From Opitutia bacterium (GTDB lineage Bacteria > Verrucomicrobiota > Verrucomicrobiia > Opitutales > Opitutaceae): DNA of 42,140 nucleotides. Location of the stretch: positions 1 to 42,140 of the forward strand of contig NSIG01000042.1 of the NCBI GenBank assembly GCA_002737275.1, in the 5' to 3' direction. Under the pieces are notes generated by a model, which worked only from the letters and a program-made list of their open reading frames with translations, made no database searches and was not told where the DNA came from. Shown piece by piece: positions 1 to 8,358 of the stretch; the first letter of the stretch is position 1, and each line of letters opens with the position of its first letter. The position numbers were made by a program, and so were the translations under genes.

Positions 1-263
1 ACGTGCTCAAGATCCCGGCGGATGTGGTGGAGAGCCGGTTCGGCTACATGTTGAAGGCGTTCACCTACGGCGCGCCGCCCCATGGCGGTATCGCCTTCGG
101 GCTCGACCGCATGTGCGCGCTGCTGTGCGGCACGACGAGTATTCGCGACGTGATCGCTTTCCCGAAGACTCAAAAAGGGCAGGACCTCATGGCCCAGAGC
201 CCGACGCCGGTGACCGCCAAGCAATTGAAGGAACTCCACATCGCGACTGTGATGCCCGAGTGA
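1..263 (+). CDS. aspS: Aspartyl-tRNA synthetase, C-terminal fragment
   Basis: The window opens inside this gene, with codons in phase from base 3, so only the last 87 or so residues are seen. They carry class II synthetase motif 3 (GIAFGLDRM) and the aspS-typical sequence [18 protein letters not shown], followed by the usual short tail. The enzyme charges tRNA-Asp with aspartate in the cytoplasm. An AspRS (bacterial or AspRS/AsnRS type) fits best; whether it is discriminating cannot be judged without the N-terminal anticodon domain. The stop is followed by about 210 bases before glnB, and I see no clear intrinsic terminator there. Confidence 0.93.
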   Translation, partial: VLKIPADVVESRFGYMLKAFTYGAPPHGGIAFGLDRMCALLCGTTSIRDVIAFPKTQKGQDLMAQSPTPVTAKQLKELHIATVMPE

Positions 264-288
264 GGCTCCGGCAGGTTATTTGGTTTCA

Positions 289-306
289 TTGGCATACCCT
301 CTGCTT
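289..306 (+). promoter_or_regulatory. Candidate sigma-54 promoter upstream of glnB
   Basis: TTGGCATACCCTCTGCTT contains GG and GC dinucleotides separated by exactly 10 bases, the invariant spacing of -24/-12 promoters, with good flanking matches (TTGGCA and TGCTT). It lies about 170 bases before the glnB start, so a transcript would carry a leader of about 160 nt. Sigma-54 control of PII genes under nitrogen limitation is established in many bacteria. Whether this organism has RpoN, and whether this site is used, is inference. Confidence 0.45.
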
Positions 307-447
307 AGTAGTGAGGGACCGAGCAGCGCTCGAAAGCGCGCGCAGCGAAGTCACGATGTTACCTGCGTCAGCCATCCGTCCAAACCATCACTTCGGCGAC
401 CAGCTCGCGGTCAACGCGGGCTTGCGCTGAAATCCCCTCAGCCCTAA

Positions 448-813
<366 letters not shown>

Positions 814-835
814 TTCGCTCCTTGATTTATTTCTG

Positions 836-866
836 AGCCGGCCGGCCTCGTGAAGCCGGCTTTTTT
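836..866 (+). terminator. Intrinsic terminator after glnB
   Basis: A 7-bp perfect stem AGCCGGC/GCCGGCT with a 12-base loop runs straight into a run of six T, 22 bases after the glnB stop. It closes glnB as a single-gene transcript. Confidence 0.85.
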
Positions 867-1027
867 GTGGGGTGGACTGATGTGGTTCTAACCGGAGACA
901 GGCGAGCTCGGCGGAGAAAGCGCGCAGCTGCCACCGAGGGACGTGAGGCGGCCTGTTTTTGCGATGATCGCTTCGGCGAAAAAGAGTGGCGTTGCGACCG
1001 GGACGCCGGGCACCGTCTGGCCTAACG

Positions 1028-1537
1028 ATGGACTATCTCCCGCTGATCGACCGGAGCCGTACGCTCTACAAACGCTCGGATGTGACGCCGATTTTTGCGC
1101 AGCCGGCGGCGTTTGCGCGGTTGGTCGAGGATCTTGTGCGACCGTTTGAGCGCGAGCGGGTGCAACTCGTGGCGGGCCTTGACGCGCTGGGATTTATTTT
1201 GGGCACGGCGATGGCGTTGAAACTGGACGCGGGATTTTTGCCGATTCGGAAAGGTGGGAAACTGCCCGTGCGGCATGACCGCGAATCGGCGGTGGATTAC
1301 CAGGGCAAAGAGAAGATTCTCGAGCTGCGCTTAAATCCGTTTCCGGCGGGCACCCGAGTGCTGTTGGCGGATGACTGGATCGAGACCGGGGCGCAGGCGC
1401 GGGCGGCGATTGCTTTGATCGAACGGGCGGGCGGCGTGATCGTGGGAATCGCGGCGGTGGGGTTCAGGCGGAATGAGCGGACGGCGGGATTGTGGGCGAA
1501 CTACCGCGGTCACGGCGTATGGCCGGAGCAGGTGTGA
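1028..1537 (+). CDS. Adenine/purine phosphoribosyltransferase-like protein
   Basis: 169 residues from the ATG giving MDYLPLID; the ORF-track start 14 codons upstream adds a basic stretch with no family match. The type I phosphoribosyltransferase fold is shown by the PRPP-binding segment VLLADDWIETGAQ, where two acidic residues precede the loop, and by the upstream stretch GFLPIRKGGKLP typical of adenine phosphoribosyltransferases. Such enzymes convert a free purine base and PRPP to the nucleotide (salvage). The core motif is somewhat divergent (W in place of the usual small or hydrophobic residue, A in place of G at the loop), so substrate specificity is uncertain. The last 74 bases overlap the convergent M20 peptidase gene. 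Confidence 0.8.
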   Translation: MDYLPLIDRSRTLYKRSDVTPIFAQPAAFARLVEDLVRPFERERVQLVAGLDALGFILGTAMALKLDAGFLPIRKGGKLPVRHDRESAVDYQGKEKILELRLNPFPAGTRVLLADDWIETGAQARAAIALIERAGGVIVGIAAVGFRRNERTAGLWANYRGHGVWPEQV

Positions 1538-2855
1538 CGTGTCCGGCGCGAGTGAGGACCGCAAGCAGCGTGGCGAGGGCGCGGCGGCCGGCGGGTTTTA
1601 CAAAGGTCTCGTTCGGGCCGTGGGTAAACCGGGGCGGCCGCGCCGTGCGTTGGGAGCGGGTTCCTGGACCGCAGACCAGTGGCAGCAGAATCTCCCGATA
1701 AGCAGGGGTGAGCGCCGAGGTGATGATGGTGGCATCGGATGCGCCGGGGTTGCGATCAAAGGCGACCGCGCCGGTGTCGGCCGCGGCGAGGAAGGCCGCG
1801 CCGACGGGGGATGAGGCGCAGCGTTCGGTGACGTCAAAGCCCACGGATTGAGCGAGGGGCTTCACCGGGGTGTAGTCGTAGGGCGCGAGCTCGGCGAGGG
1901 TTGCGGCGAGCGGAAAGTTGCCGCGTTTGGTGAGCGTGAGTCGATGGGCCGCATCTGGCGTGGAACCATGGGCGAGGCCGATGGACGAGGGAACAGTGCC
2001 GTGAGACCGTTCGTCGCCGGCGCTGAGTAAGGTGAAACGGTCCGCGGCGAGGAGGGCGGCGAGGAGAGGATTTTTGTCGGGCGGTGCGGTGCAGACGTGG
2101 CCCTGCGGCGGATGATCGGTCCACACCCAGTCGGAAAGCGGTGCAATGATGGGCGTGATCGCAACCGGGCGCCAATGGGCTAAGGCGAGCTGGGCGGCGC
2201 GAAGGGCGACACGTGGGCCTGTAAGCCGGATCGTATAGCTGCTGTTTTCGGCGGCATAAACCAACGGCAGGTAGGGCGAGTCGGAGCGAATCGTGTTCTC
2301 CAATACCAGCAAGGTGCTCCCGGGAGCGGGCGCAGGCAGGCCGGAGCCAAAGGCCTCGCCCAAAGCAGTGCCCGTTTTGGGACCAGAGCCCTCTTCTTTG
2401 AAGGTAAAGGTGAAGACGATGTTTTGAAGGTCCAAGGCACCGCCCGCGGCAAGCTCGGCGAGCCAGAGTTGGGTGGCGACGCCGGCTTTGCAGTCGTTGA
2501 CCCCTTGGGCGACGAGTTGGTTTTCGTCTTCGAAGGCCGGATGCGGGGCAAACGGACTGGTCCAGATTGAGGGGTTGGCGGGAACGGTATCTACGTGTGC
2601 GCTCAAATAGAGAATCGGCGCGGATGCGATGATCCCGGCCGGGACGCAGATCAAGTTGCCGGCGGCGTCGCGGTTATGGCGATAGTTGGGGAGCGAGCGG
2701 GTCATGCGACGGTGGACCGTGTCCATGATCGCGGTCACCGTGTCGGGCGCAGTGAACGGCGAGGGTTGATCCACCAAGTGGCGGAGTCCGGCGAGGTAGC
2801 GTTCAAATTCAGCCGAAGAAACTTCAGGAAGGAAAAAGGAAGAAGACCTGGTCAT
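1464..2855 (-). CDS. M20-family metallopeptidase/deacylase
   Basis: 463 residues from the ATG giving MTRSSSFFLPEV; the longer ORF upstream reads as an arginine- and proline-rich tail with no family character. Metal ligands of the M20 fold are recognisable: His87 and Asp89 in LSAHVDTVP, Asp121 in GVNDCKAG, and the Glu154-Glu155 catalytic pair in FKEEGSG. A C-terminal HGPNE motif may supply the last histidine. The family hydrolyses peptide or acyl-amino-acid bonds with two zinc ions (ArgE, DapE, CPG2, PepT). Substrate cannot be assigned. The 3' end overlaps the phosphoribosyltransferase gene tail to tail, and the 5' end faces the RbsD-like gene divergently across about 130 bases. Confidence 0.82.
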   Translation of the reverse strand: MTRSSSFFLPEVSSAEFERYLAGLRHLVDQPSPFTAPDTVTAIMDTVHRRMTRSLPNYRHNRDAAGNLICVPAGIIASAPILYLSAHVDTVPANPSIWTSPFAPHPAFEDENQLVAQGVNDCKAGVATQLWLAELAAGGALDLQNIVFTFTFKEEGSGPKTGTALGEAFGSGLPAPAPGSTLLVLENTIRSDSPYLPLVYAAENSSYTIRLTGPRVALRAAQLALAHWRPVAITPIIAPLSDWVWTDHPPQGHVCTAPPDKNPLLAALLAADRFTLLSAGDERSHGTVPSSIGLAHGSTPDAAHRLTLTKRGNFPLAATLAELAPYDYTPVKPLAQSVGFDVTERCASSPVGAAFLAAADTGAVAFDRNPGASDATIITSALTPAYREILLPLVCGPGTRSQRTARPPRFTHGPNETFVKPAGRRALATLLAVLTRAGHVTPAPAIRRDRGSSPTIPPSAHSA

Positions 2856-2989
2856 GGTGAGAAGCAATGCGGGCGGTGGACGCTCCGTCGCGACCGAAGC
2901 GGCGTCAACCCAGAGCCGGAGAGGGCGCGGTGCCTGAGTTAGTTCTGGATTCGCGGCGGGCATCGGGCGTAGATGTGACTACTTTCAAC

Positions 2990-3379
2990 ATGATCAAACG
3001 CGGCCTCCTGAATCCCCAACTCTTGGCGCTTTTGGCGCGGGTGCGGCACACGAACTCCCTGGTGATAGCGGACCGTGGATTTCCCTTTTGGCCCGGTATC
3101 GAAACGGTGGATCTTTCGCTCGTGGACGGCGTGCCGACGATCTTGCAGGTTTTAGCCGCGGTGCGCGAAAACCACCATTTTACCGAGGTGTGGCTGGCGA
3201 AGGAATTTGCTCGTGAGAATACCGGGGCCACGCGGACGGCGTTCCAAGCTGCATGGGCCGGACTCAAAGTGAAATCGGAGCCGCACGTTGAGTTAAAGCG
3301 CCGGGTGCCGGGCGCGATCGGCATCATTCGCACGGGCGATACGACTCAGTATTCCAATCACGTGCTGGTCTCCGGCTGA
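2990..3379 (+). CDS. RbsD/FucU-family sugar mutarotase
   Basis: 129 residues starting MIKRGLLNPQLL. It aligns by eye with D-ribose pyranase RbsD along its whole length: His20 in VRHTN sits where the catalytic histidine lies, IADRGFP follows, then GVPTILQVL, and the end IIRTGDTTQYSN matches the RbsD/FucU signature. The family interconverts pyranose and furanose (or anomers) of ribose or fucose as a ring-forming oligomer. No ribose or fucose transporter is adjacent; the next gene is an SDR, so it may serve another sugar. The start was chosen because residue 1 then matches the family N-terminus; the longer ORF reading is antisense to the peptidase promoter. Confidence 0.88.
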   Translation: MIKRGLLNPQLLALLARVRHTNSLVIADRGFPFWPGIETVDLSLVDGVPTILQVLAAVRENHHFTEVWLAKEFARENTGATRTAFQAAWAGLKVKSEPHVELKRRVPGAIGIIRTGDTTQYSNHVLVSG

Positions 3380-3451
3380 CTTGAGAAACGGCGGGTGCGG
3401 CGGGGTTTGCCGTTGATTTCGAAAAATGCCCGGCGTCTTTATGATGTGCCC

Positions 3452-4243
3452 ATGAATACGCCTACGGATTTCCTAAACTCGCTTTTTTCTCTTCGCGGCA
3501 AAGTCGCGGTCGTCATCGGAGGCACGGGTGAACTGTGCGGCGCGATGGGCGAGGGCCTCGCGGCTGCCGGAGCCGAAGTGGTGCTCGTGGGCCGAAACGA
3601 GGAGAAAGCCAAGCCGAAGCTGGAACGCATCTACGCGGTTGGTGGAAAGGGCTATTTCGTTTCGGCCGAGGCCAGCGAAAAAGCCGCGCTGGAGCAGTTG
3701 CTCGAGACGGTTTTGCAGCGATCGGGCCAGGTTGATATAGTGGTCAATGGTGCGGGTGTGAACTCCGCGACGCCCTTTCTTGAAATCGCCGAGGATGAAT
3801 TCGACCGGATTGTGCGAATCAATATGAAGGGCGTATTTTTGGGCTGCCAGATTTTCGGCAAGTATCTCGTCGCGCGGGGCCAAGGCGGTTCGATTATCAA
3901 TCTCGGTTCGATGTCGGGCGTGGTGCCGCTTTCGCGGGTGTTTACCTATTCCGCGACGAAGGCGGCCGTGCACAATCTCTCAAAGAATCTAGCCCGCGAG
4001 TGGGCACCCCAAAGGGTCCGGGTGAATACTATTGTGCCCGGTTTTTTTCCGGCGGAGCAGAATCGCAAGATTCTATCGCCCGAGCGGGTGACTTCGATCA
4101 TGGGCCACACCCCGATGAAGCGTTTCGGTGAGGCGCGTGAGCTGGTTGGCGCCACTTTACTGCTCGCCGGCGATGGCGCGGGCAGCTTTATTACAGGATC
4201 CGAGATTATTGTGGATGGTGGCTATCACGCCATGACCATATAA
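3452..4243 (+). CDS. Short-chain dehydrogenase, mannonate/fructuronate oxidoreductase-like
   Basis: 263 residues from ATG ([12 protein letters not shown]). Classical SDR: nucleotide-binding GGTGELCG at 23-30, VNGAG at 98-102, catalytic Ser153, Tyr166 and Lys170 (YSATK), and a C-terminal [10 protein letters not shown]. The LCGAM variant of the glycine motif and the [13 protein letters not shown] opening resemble SDR-type D-mannonate/fructuronate oxidoreductases (the YjmF/UxuB group of Bacillus), so a role in hexuronate catabolism is a reasonable inference, not proof. It follows the RbsD-like gene by 72 bases on the same strand and may be co-transcribed with it. Confidence 0.85.
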   Translation: MNTPTDFLNSLFSLRGKVAVVIGGTGELCGAMGEGLAAAGAEVVLVGRNEEKAKPKLERIYAVGGKGYFVSAEASEKAALEQLLETVLQRSGQVDIVVNGAGVNSATPFLEIAEDEFDRIVRINMKGVFLGCQIFGKYLVARGQGGSIINLGSMSGVVPLSRVFTYSATKAAVHNLSKNLAREWAPQRVRVNTIVPGFFPAEQNRKILSPERVTSIMGHTPMKRFGEARELVGATLLLAGDGAGSFITGSEIIVDGGYHAMTI

Positions 4244-4297
4244 TTTAAAAGATATAGAGGCTTGCACGCAGCGTATAGAAACGTTTAATAAGGATTA
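4244..4297 (+). promoter_or_regulatory. AT-rich leader with Shine-Dalgarno before the basic HTH protein
   Basis: This short gap is far richer in A/T than its surroundings (TTTAAAAGATATAG, then TATAGAAACGTTTAATAAGG). AAGGA at 4290-4294 is a Shine-Dalgarno sequence for the ATG at 4298, although only three bases separate them. Promoter-like hexamers (TTGCAC, TATAGA, TTTAAT) are present but no pair has both good spacing and room for a leader, so the exact promoter is unresolved. Confidence 0.35.
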
Positions 4298-4675
4298 ATG
4301 ATTACCGATAAAATTAAAGAGCTCGAGGCGACCAAAGCTAAAGTCGCTTCGTTGGAAAAATCGATCGCAAGCCAGCTGGATAAAGAGTTGTCCGAGCTGC
4401 CGGCGAAATATGGTTTCGAGTCCGCTCAAGCGTTCATCAAAGCGGTCGCCGCGGCGACGGGCGGTCGGAAGAAAAAACGTGGCGGCAAAGCGGCGAAATC
4501 CGCAGGCGGCAAGCGGCGCAAACGCGCCAAGATCACCGACGAAATCCGCGCCGAACTTAAGAACCTCGCCGAGGCCGGCAAATCTGGGTCGGAGATCGCG
4601 GCGGCTTTGGGTATTTCGTTACCGAGCGTGCAGAATATCAAGAAGGCACTCGGATTGGTGAAGTCGCGGAGCTAA
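4298..4675 (+). CDS. Small basic coiled-coil plus HTH protein, possibly nucleoid-associated
   Basis: 125 residues in three parts: an N-terminal coiled coil (about 1-35, KIKELEATKAKVASLEKSI) followed by LPAKYGFESAQAFIKAV, which recalls the oligomerisation end of H-NS-like proteins; a linker packed with Lys, Arg and Gly (about 54-80, including GRKKKRGG); and a C-terminal helix-turn-helix (about 82-120) with SGSEIAAALGISLPSVQNIKKALG, like the HTH of resolvases. This architecture suggests an abundant DNA-binding, possibly bridging, protein. Its own AT-rich leader and strong terminator make it a single-gene unit. I do not recognise a named family; function is inferred from composition and layout. 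Confidence 0.75.
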   Translation: MITDKIKELEATKAKVASLEKSIASQLDKELSELPAKYGFESAQAFIKAVAAATGGRKKKRGGKAAKSAGGKRRKRAKITDEIRAELKNLAEAGKSGSEIAAALGISLPSVQNIKKALGLVKSRS

Positions 4676-4699
4676 GCGCGACCTCGAGGCAGATGGCTC

Positions 4700-4729
4700 A
4701 AGCCCTCGCGAAGACGCGGGGGCTTTTTT
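4700..4729 (+). terminator. Intrinsic terminator after the basic HTH gene
   Basis: AAGCCCTCG pairs with CGGGGGCTT (one T-G wobble) across an 8-base loop and is followed by a T run, 25 bases after the stop codon. It separates this gene from the convergent dxs. Confidence 0.85.
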
Positions 4730-4742
4730 ATGGCCGCTGCCC

Positions 4743-4764
4743 GGACCTCCCGCAACGGAGGTCC
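4743..4764. repeat. Short intergenic palindrome (GGACCTCC/GGAGGTCC)
   Basis: A perfect 8-bp inverted repeat with a 6-base loop, sitting between the terminator and the dxs stop. It is one of several short, GC-rich palindromes found only between genes in this window; others are listed separately. No T run follows on either strand, so it is not a standard terminator. Confidence 0.55.
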
Positions 4765-4786
4765 GACCTGCGCTCGGGCCGGACGA

Positions 4787-6709
4787 TCAGAGATCGGCGT
4801 GGGCGGGTTCGGCGCTCAGGTTGCGCCACCGGGCGAGCACCTGCCGATGGATGTCGCCCGGAGCGAGACCATAAGACGCGCGGAGGACGCCGTTGCTCGA
4901 ACCGTGTTCAATAAATTTGTCGGGCCAACCAATCCGTTCAACGGCGGTGGAGCATTCGGCGTCTTGCAACGCCTCGAGCACGGCGCTGCCAAAGCCTCCG
5001 GCGAGCACGTGGTCTTCCATCGTCACGATGAGCGGGACCACGGTCGCCTGGCTGAGCAGGAGCGTGCGGTCGAGGGGCTTGATGAAGCGGGGGTTGACCA
5101 CTCCGACGGAGAGTTGCTCCTCGCGGGCCAAACGCTCGGCGAGCGCGAGCGCATCAGCGATCATGGGGCCGAGTGCCCAAATCATGATATTGGAGCCTTC
5201 GCGTAGGACCTCGGCGTGGCCGACCGCGAGGGCGGCAGGTTTGGCCTTGATCTTAACGCCGGTGCCGGCGCCTCGGGGGTATCGGATAAAGCCGGGGCCT
5301 GGGAGCTGAAGGCTGGTGTGGAGCATGTCCACGAGTTCGTCTTCGTCCTTTGGCTGCATGATGGTCGCACCCGGGATGCAGCGGAGGTAGGAAATATCAA
5401 AAAGGCCGTGGTGGGTCGGGCCGTCAGCAGGTGAAAGTCCGGCGCGGTCCATGCAAAAGGTGACCGGGAGATTCTGGAGGGCTACGTCATGGATCACCTG
5501 GTCGTAGGCGCGCTGGAGAAAAGTCGAGTAGATGGCGCAGACGGGGCGAAAGCCTTTGGTGGCAAGGCCGGCGGCGAAGAGCACGGCATGTTCCTCGGCG
5601 ATGCCGACATCGAAGAATTGCTTCGGGACTTCTTTGGCGAGATGGATAAGGCCCGTGCCGCTGGGCATCGCACCGGTGATGCCGATAACTTTTGGATTGG
5701 CTTTCGCAAAGCGAACGAGGGCATGACCGAAGACGTCCTGAAGGTTGGGCGGCGCGCCCGGGACGGACCGGCTTTCACCGGTGACGGGATCGAAAGAGCC
5801 AAGGCCGTGAAACTTCTCGGGCTGGGCGAGGGCGGCTTCGAGGCCACGCCCCTTTTTGGTGAGAACGTGAATGAGAACGGGTACGTCGGCGTGCCGGGCG
5901 AATTCCAAGTTCTTTTGCAGCGCCTCAAAGTCGTGTCCATCCACCGGCCCGAGATAGCGCAGGCCGAATTTTTCAAACAGGGACGACTCGACAAAGAAGT
6001 CCTTCGTCTCGCGTTTCCACTTATGATAAACGCGGTTCATGCTTTCGCCGGCGGGGAAGCTCTTGAAGAAGCCCTCGATGTCGTGGTGCAGCTTGTTGTA
6101 AGTGGAATTGGTGCTGAGGCGGTTAAGGTAGGTGGCGATAGCGCCGACGTTCTTGGCGATGGACCATTCGTTGTCGTTCAGGACGACGATCAGGCGCTTG
6201 GTTGATCCGACGATATTGTTGAGCGCCTCGAGGGTGACACCGCAGGTGAAGGCAGCGTCGCCGCAGACCGCCACGACATGCTCGGAGCTTCCGCGCAAAT
6301 CGCGGGCGGTGGCCATGCCGAGGGCGGCGCTCAGGGCGGTGCCGGCGTGGCCGGCACCGAAGCTGTCGTGCGGACTCTCGGCGCGGTAGAGAAAACCGCT
6401 GGTGCCGCCCGATTGGCGGAGACCGCGGAAGAATGCACCTTGGCGGCCGGTGAGGAGCTTGTGCACGTAGCCCTGGTGGGCGACGTCGAAGACAAACTGG
6501 TCGTTGGGTGTGTCAAAGACCCGGTGAAGCGCGATGCTGAGCTCGACGACGCCCAAGTTGGGACCGACGTGGCCGCCGTTTTTGGCCGTGACGGTGATGA
6601 TTTCGTCCCGAATCTCCTGCGCGAGCTGCGGGAGTTGACCGGCTGCAAGGGCTTTGACGTCGGCGGGGCCGTGAATGGTTTCGAGAAGTCGGGCGGGAGG
6701 AACGTTCAT
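4787..6709 (-). CDS. dxs: 1-deoxy-D-xylulose-5-phosphate synthase
   Basis: 640 residues, close to the usual 620. The start MNVPPARLLETIHGPADVKAL was chosen because the family opens with this element; the upstream 24 codons overlap xseB. Thiamine-diphosphate features are present: GGHVGPNLGVVEL, FDVAHQGYVHKLLTGR, the Mg/ThDP motif starting CGDAAFTCG and ending LNDNEWSI (GDA in place of the usual GDG), the catalytic glutamate in GIAEEHAVLFAAGLA, and DRAGLSPADGPTHHG. It condenses pyruvate and glyceraldehyde 3-phosphate in the first step of the MEP isoprenoid pathway. The gene lies 28 bases downstream of xseB on the same strand, the classic xseB-(ispA)-dxs arrangement with ispA missing here. Confidence 0.96.
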   Translation of the reverse strand: MNVPPARLLETIHGPADVKALAAGQLPQLAQEIRDEIITVTAKNGGHVGPNLGVVELSIALHRVFDTPNDQFVFDVAHQGYVHKLLTGRQGAFFRGLRQSGGTSGFLYRAESPHDSFGAGHAGTALSAALGMATARDLRGSSEHVVAVCGDAAFTCGVTLEALNNIVGSTKRLIVVLNDNEWSIAKNVGAIATYLNRLSTNSTYNKLHHDIEGFFKSFPAGESMNRVYHKWKRETKDFFVESSLFEKFGLRYLGPVDGHDFEALQKNLEFARHADVPVLIHVLTKKGRGLEAALAQPEKFHGLGSFDPVTGESRSVPGAPPNLQDVFGHALVRFAKANPKVIGITGAMPSGTGLIHLAKEVPKQFFDVGIAEEHAVLFAAGLATKGFRPVCAIYSTFLQRAYDQVIHDVALQNLPVTFCMDRAGLSPADGPTHHGLFDISYLRCIPGATIMQPKDEDELVDMLHTSLQLPGPGFIRYPRGAGTGVKIKAKPAALAVGHAEVLREGSNIMIWALGPMIADALALAERLAREEQLSVGVVNPRFIKPLDRTLLLSQATVVPLIVTMEDHVLAGGFGSAVLEALQDAECSTAVERIGWPDKFIEHGSSNGVLRASYGLAPGDIHRQVLARWRNLSAEPAHADL

Positions 6710-6737
6710 CAGGTCTAAGGCGGAAAATCTAAAAAAA

Positions 6738-6980
6738 TCAGGACTCGGCGGTGGTCTCAAACTTCGTAAACGAGACGCCATCCTTCTGTTTTTTGAGCTG
6801 TTCGATCTTGAGCTCCGCGTCTTTCAGCCGGGATTCACAGACCTTAAGCAGCTTGGTGCCCTGCTCAAATTTGGCGAGCAGGTCGGCTAGAGGAACATCG
6901 CCGGATTCCATCGTCTCAACGGTCGCTTCGAGCTGCGTGAGGGCGGCCTCGAATGAGAGTTTAGATTCTTTGGTTTCCAC
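6738..6980 (-). CDS. xseB: Exodeoxyribonuclease VII small subunit
   Basis: 80 residues, standard for XseB. The family signature is clear: LSFEAALTQLEATVETMESGDVPL followed by LADLLAKFEQGTKLLKVCESRL and a C-terminal coiled helix rich in Lys and Glu. XseB binds the large subunit XseA (not in this window) to form exonuclease VII, which degrades single-stranded DNA. It leads the two-gene minus-strand unit with dxs and faces the PRMT-like gene divergently over about 160 bases. Confidence 0.94.
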   Translation of the reverse strand: METKESKLSFEAALTQLEATVETMESGDVPLADLLAKFEQGTKLLKVCESRLKDAELKIEQLKKQKDGVSFTKFETTAES

Positions 6981-7142
6981 TAAAGTAACATGAGTGGGGT
7001 GGCGACGGATTCAAACAATCTTTAGGGCCGGCCCCGCAAAAACTCTGGCGGCAGGCGTTTATTTTGCCGGGCCAAGCGGGGGTTGCGCTTGCGGGCCGCA
7101 TCGGCAGGGTCGGATGCAGCGGGACTGTTTCCGCGACATCAC

Positions 7143-8234
7143 ATGTTATTTAATTTTCTCCAGCGTTACAGTGTCGGCTTATGCTCCATGGGGCAGCGGG
7201 CGATGGGTCGGGGGCGAACGTGGTTACTGGCGCGGCCCGCCTTGGCGGCGTGGATTTTTCCGGCCGACGATGATTCGCCGGAGGCGCGGTTTCGGGAGTT
7301 CAACGGCTGGTATTTCGCCAATTTTCATGAGCAGGAAAAGATGTTGGCCGACCGGCCGCGGATGAATTTCTACCACGCGGCGATCGCCCGGCACATCCAA
7401 CCGGGTGACCGCGTGATCGACTTGGGGACGGGCACGGGGATTTTAGCCGCGTTTGCCGCACGGCGTGGGGCGGCTCACGTCTACGCGGTGGATCACTCGG
7501 AGATTTTGCGTCACGCGAAGACCTTGGCCGTGGAGAATGGGATTCAAAACGTGGAGTTCATCGCGCTGCACAGCTCGAAGTTGGAGACGACGGAGAAGGT
7601 CGACGTGATTTTGCATGAGCAGATGGGTGACTGCCTTTTCGACGAAGCGATGGTGGCGAATGTTTGCGACCTGCGCGACCGCTTGCTGAAGCCCGGCGGG
7701 CTGATCTTACCGAGCTGTTTTGATCTCTACTGCGAGCCGGTGAAATTGAACGACACCCGGCACGTGCCCTTTATTTGGGAACTGGATGTCCACGGATTCG
7801 ACTATTCGTCGTTGGGTCGGCAACGGCCGCAAGAGCCGGGCTATTATCACCTGCGGAGCTGCGACCCGAACTACGTGGAGCACTTTCTCGGCGAGCCTGA
7901 GCCGGTGCTCTCAGTGGATCTGCACACGGTGCGGGATGCGGATGTCCCGCTGGAATTGAACTTCACGCGCACGGTCGTGAATGCCGGCCGGCTCGACGGC
8001 TACGCGGTCTATTTTCGGGCCCGGGTGGATGCAGATCTGAGTCTGAGTTCGGGCCCGCATGATGCGAAGCGGGCTCCGCATTGGGGGTATCGGATCCTCC
8101 GCACCGACCGAGATGATTTCGCGGTGGGTGACGTGATCGAGATTCGGCTCAAGGTCGGGCGTTGGCCGGAACTGGATACTTGGCGTTGGAGCCAGGTGAA
8201 ACGCGCTGCGGTCGTGAGCTCGGCGGCGGAGTGA
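7143..8234 (+). CDS. Protein arginine methyltransferase (PRMT)-like enzyme
   Basis: 363 residues from ATG (MLFNFLQRY); a later Met at residue 16 or 21 is also possible. The layout follows class I eukaryotic PRMTs: an N-terminal helix with EKMLADRPRMNFYHAAI (compare HEEMLKD-R-TY), SAM motif I VIDLGTGTG at 91-99, VYAVDHSE at 113-120, and a double-E loop HEQMGDCLFDE with Glu159 and Glu168 nine residues apart, the same spacing as in PRMT1. A beta-barrel-like C-terminal half follows, with PHWGYRIL at the place of the THW loop. This predicts SAM-dependent methylation of arginine in proteins, or of another guanidino substrate. Homologues are uncommon in bacteria. It stands alone between divergent xseB and convergent trmO. 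The fold is strongly supported; the substrate is unknown. Confidence 0.85.
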   Translation: MLFNFLQRYSVGLCSMGQRAMGRGRTWLLARPALAAWIFPADDDSPEARFREFNGWYFANFHEQEKMLADRPRMNFYHAAIARHIQPGDRVIDLGTGTGILAAFAARRGAAHVYAVDHSEILRHAKTLAVENGIQNVEFIALHSSKLETTEKVDVILHEQMGDCLFDEAMVANVCDLRDRLLKPGGLILPSCFDLYCEPVKLNDTRHVPFIWELDVHGFDYSSLGRQRPQEPGYYHLRSCDPNYVEHFLGEPEPVLSVDLHTVRDADVPLELNFTRTVVNAGRLDGYAVYFRARVDADLSLSSGPHDAKRAPHWGYRILRTDRDDFAVGDVIEIRLKVGRWPELDTWRWSQVKRAAVVSSAAE

Positions 8235-8271
8235 CAGAATTTTCCGCGTCGGGGACTTTTCGGCGGAGGGA

Positions 8272-8285
8272 GCCTGCTTGCAGGC
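8272..8285. repeat. Short intergenic palindrome (GCCTGC/GCAGGC)
   Basis: A perfect 6-bp inverted repeat with a TT loop in the convergent gap between the PRMT-like gene and trmO. It is followed by GGCCGCAAGCGGATGGCCTAC, another imperfect hairpin that also ends in CTAC, as several other intergenic palindromes here do. Confidence 0.45.
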
Positions 8286-8358
8286 GCGTTGAGCGGCCGC
8301 AAGCGGATGGCCTACGAAAGCCAATGATCAGTCGGCGTTCTTGAAAAACGGGCAGGGG

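Noticed and set aside
4284-4289. TTTAAT as a -10 box for the basic HTH gene
   Set aside because: It would start transcription at or inside the Shine-Dalgarno sequence, leaving no leader.
4743-4764. Palindrome near the dxs stop as a dxs terminator
   Set aside because: No T run follows on the minus strand, and similar palindromes occur in other gaps.
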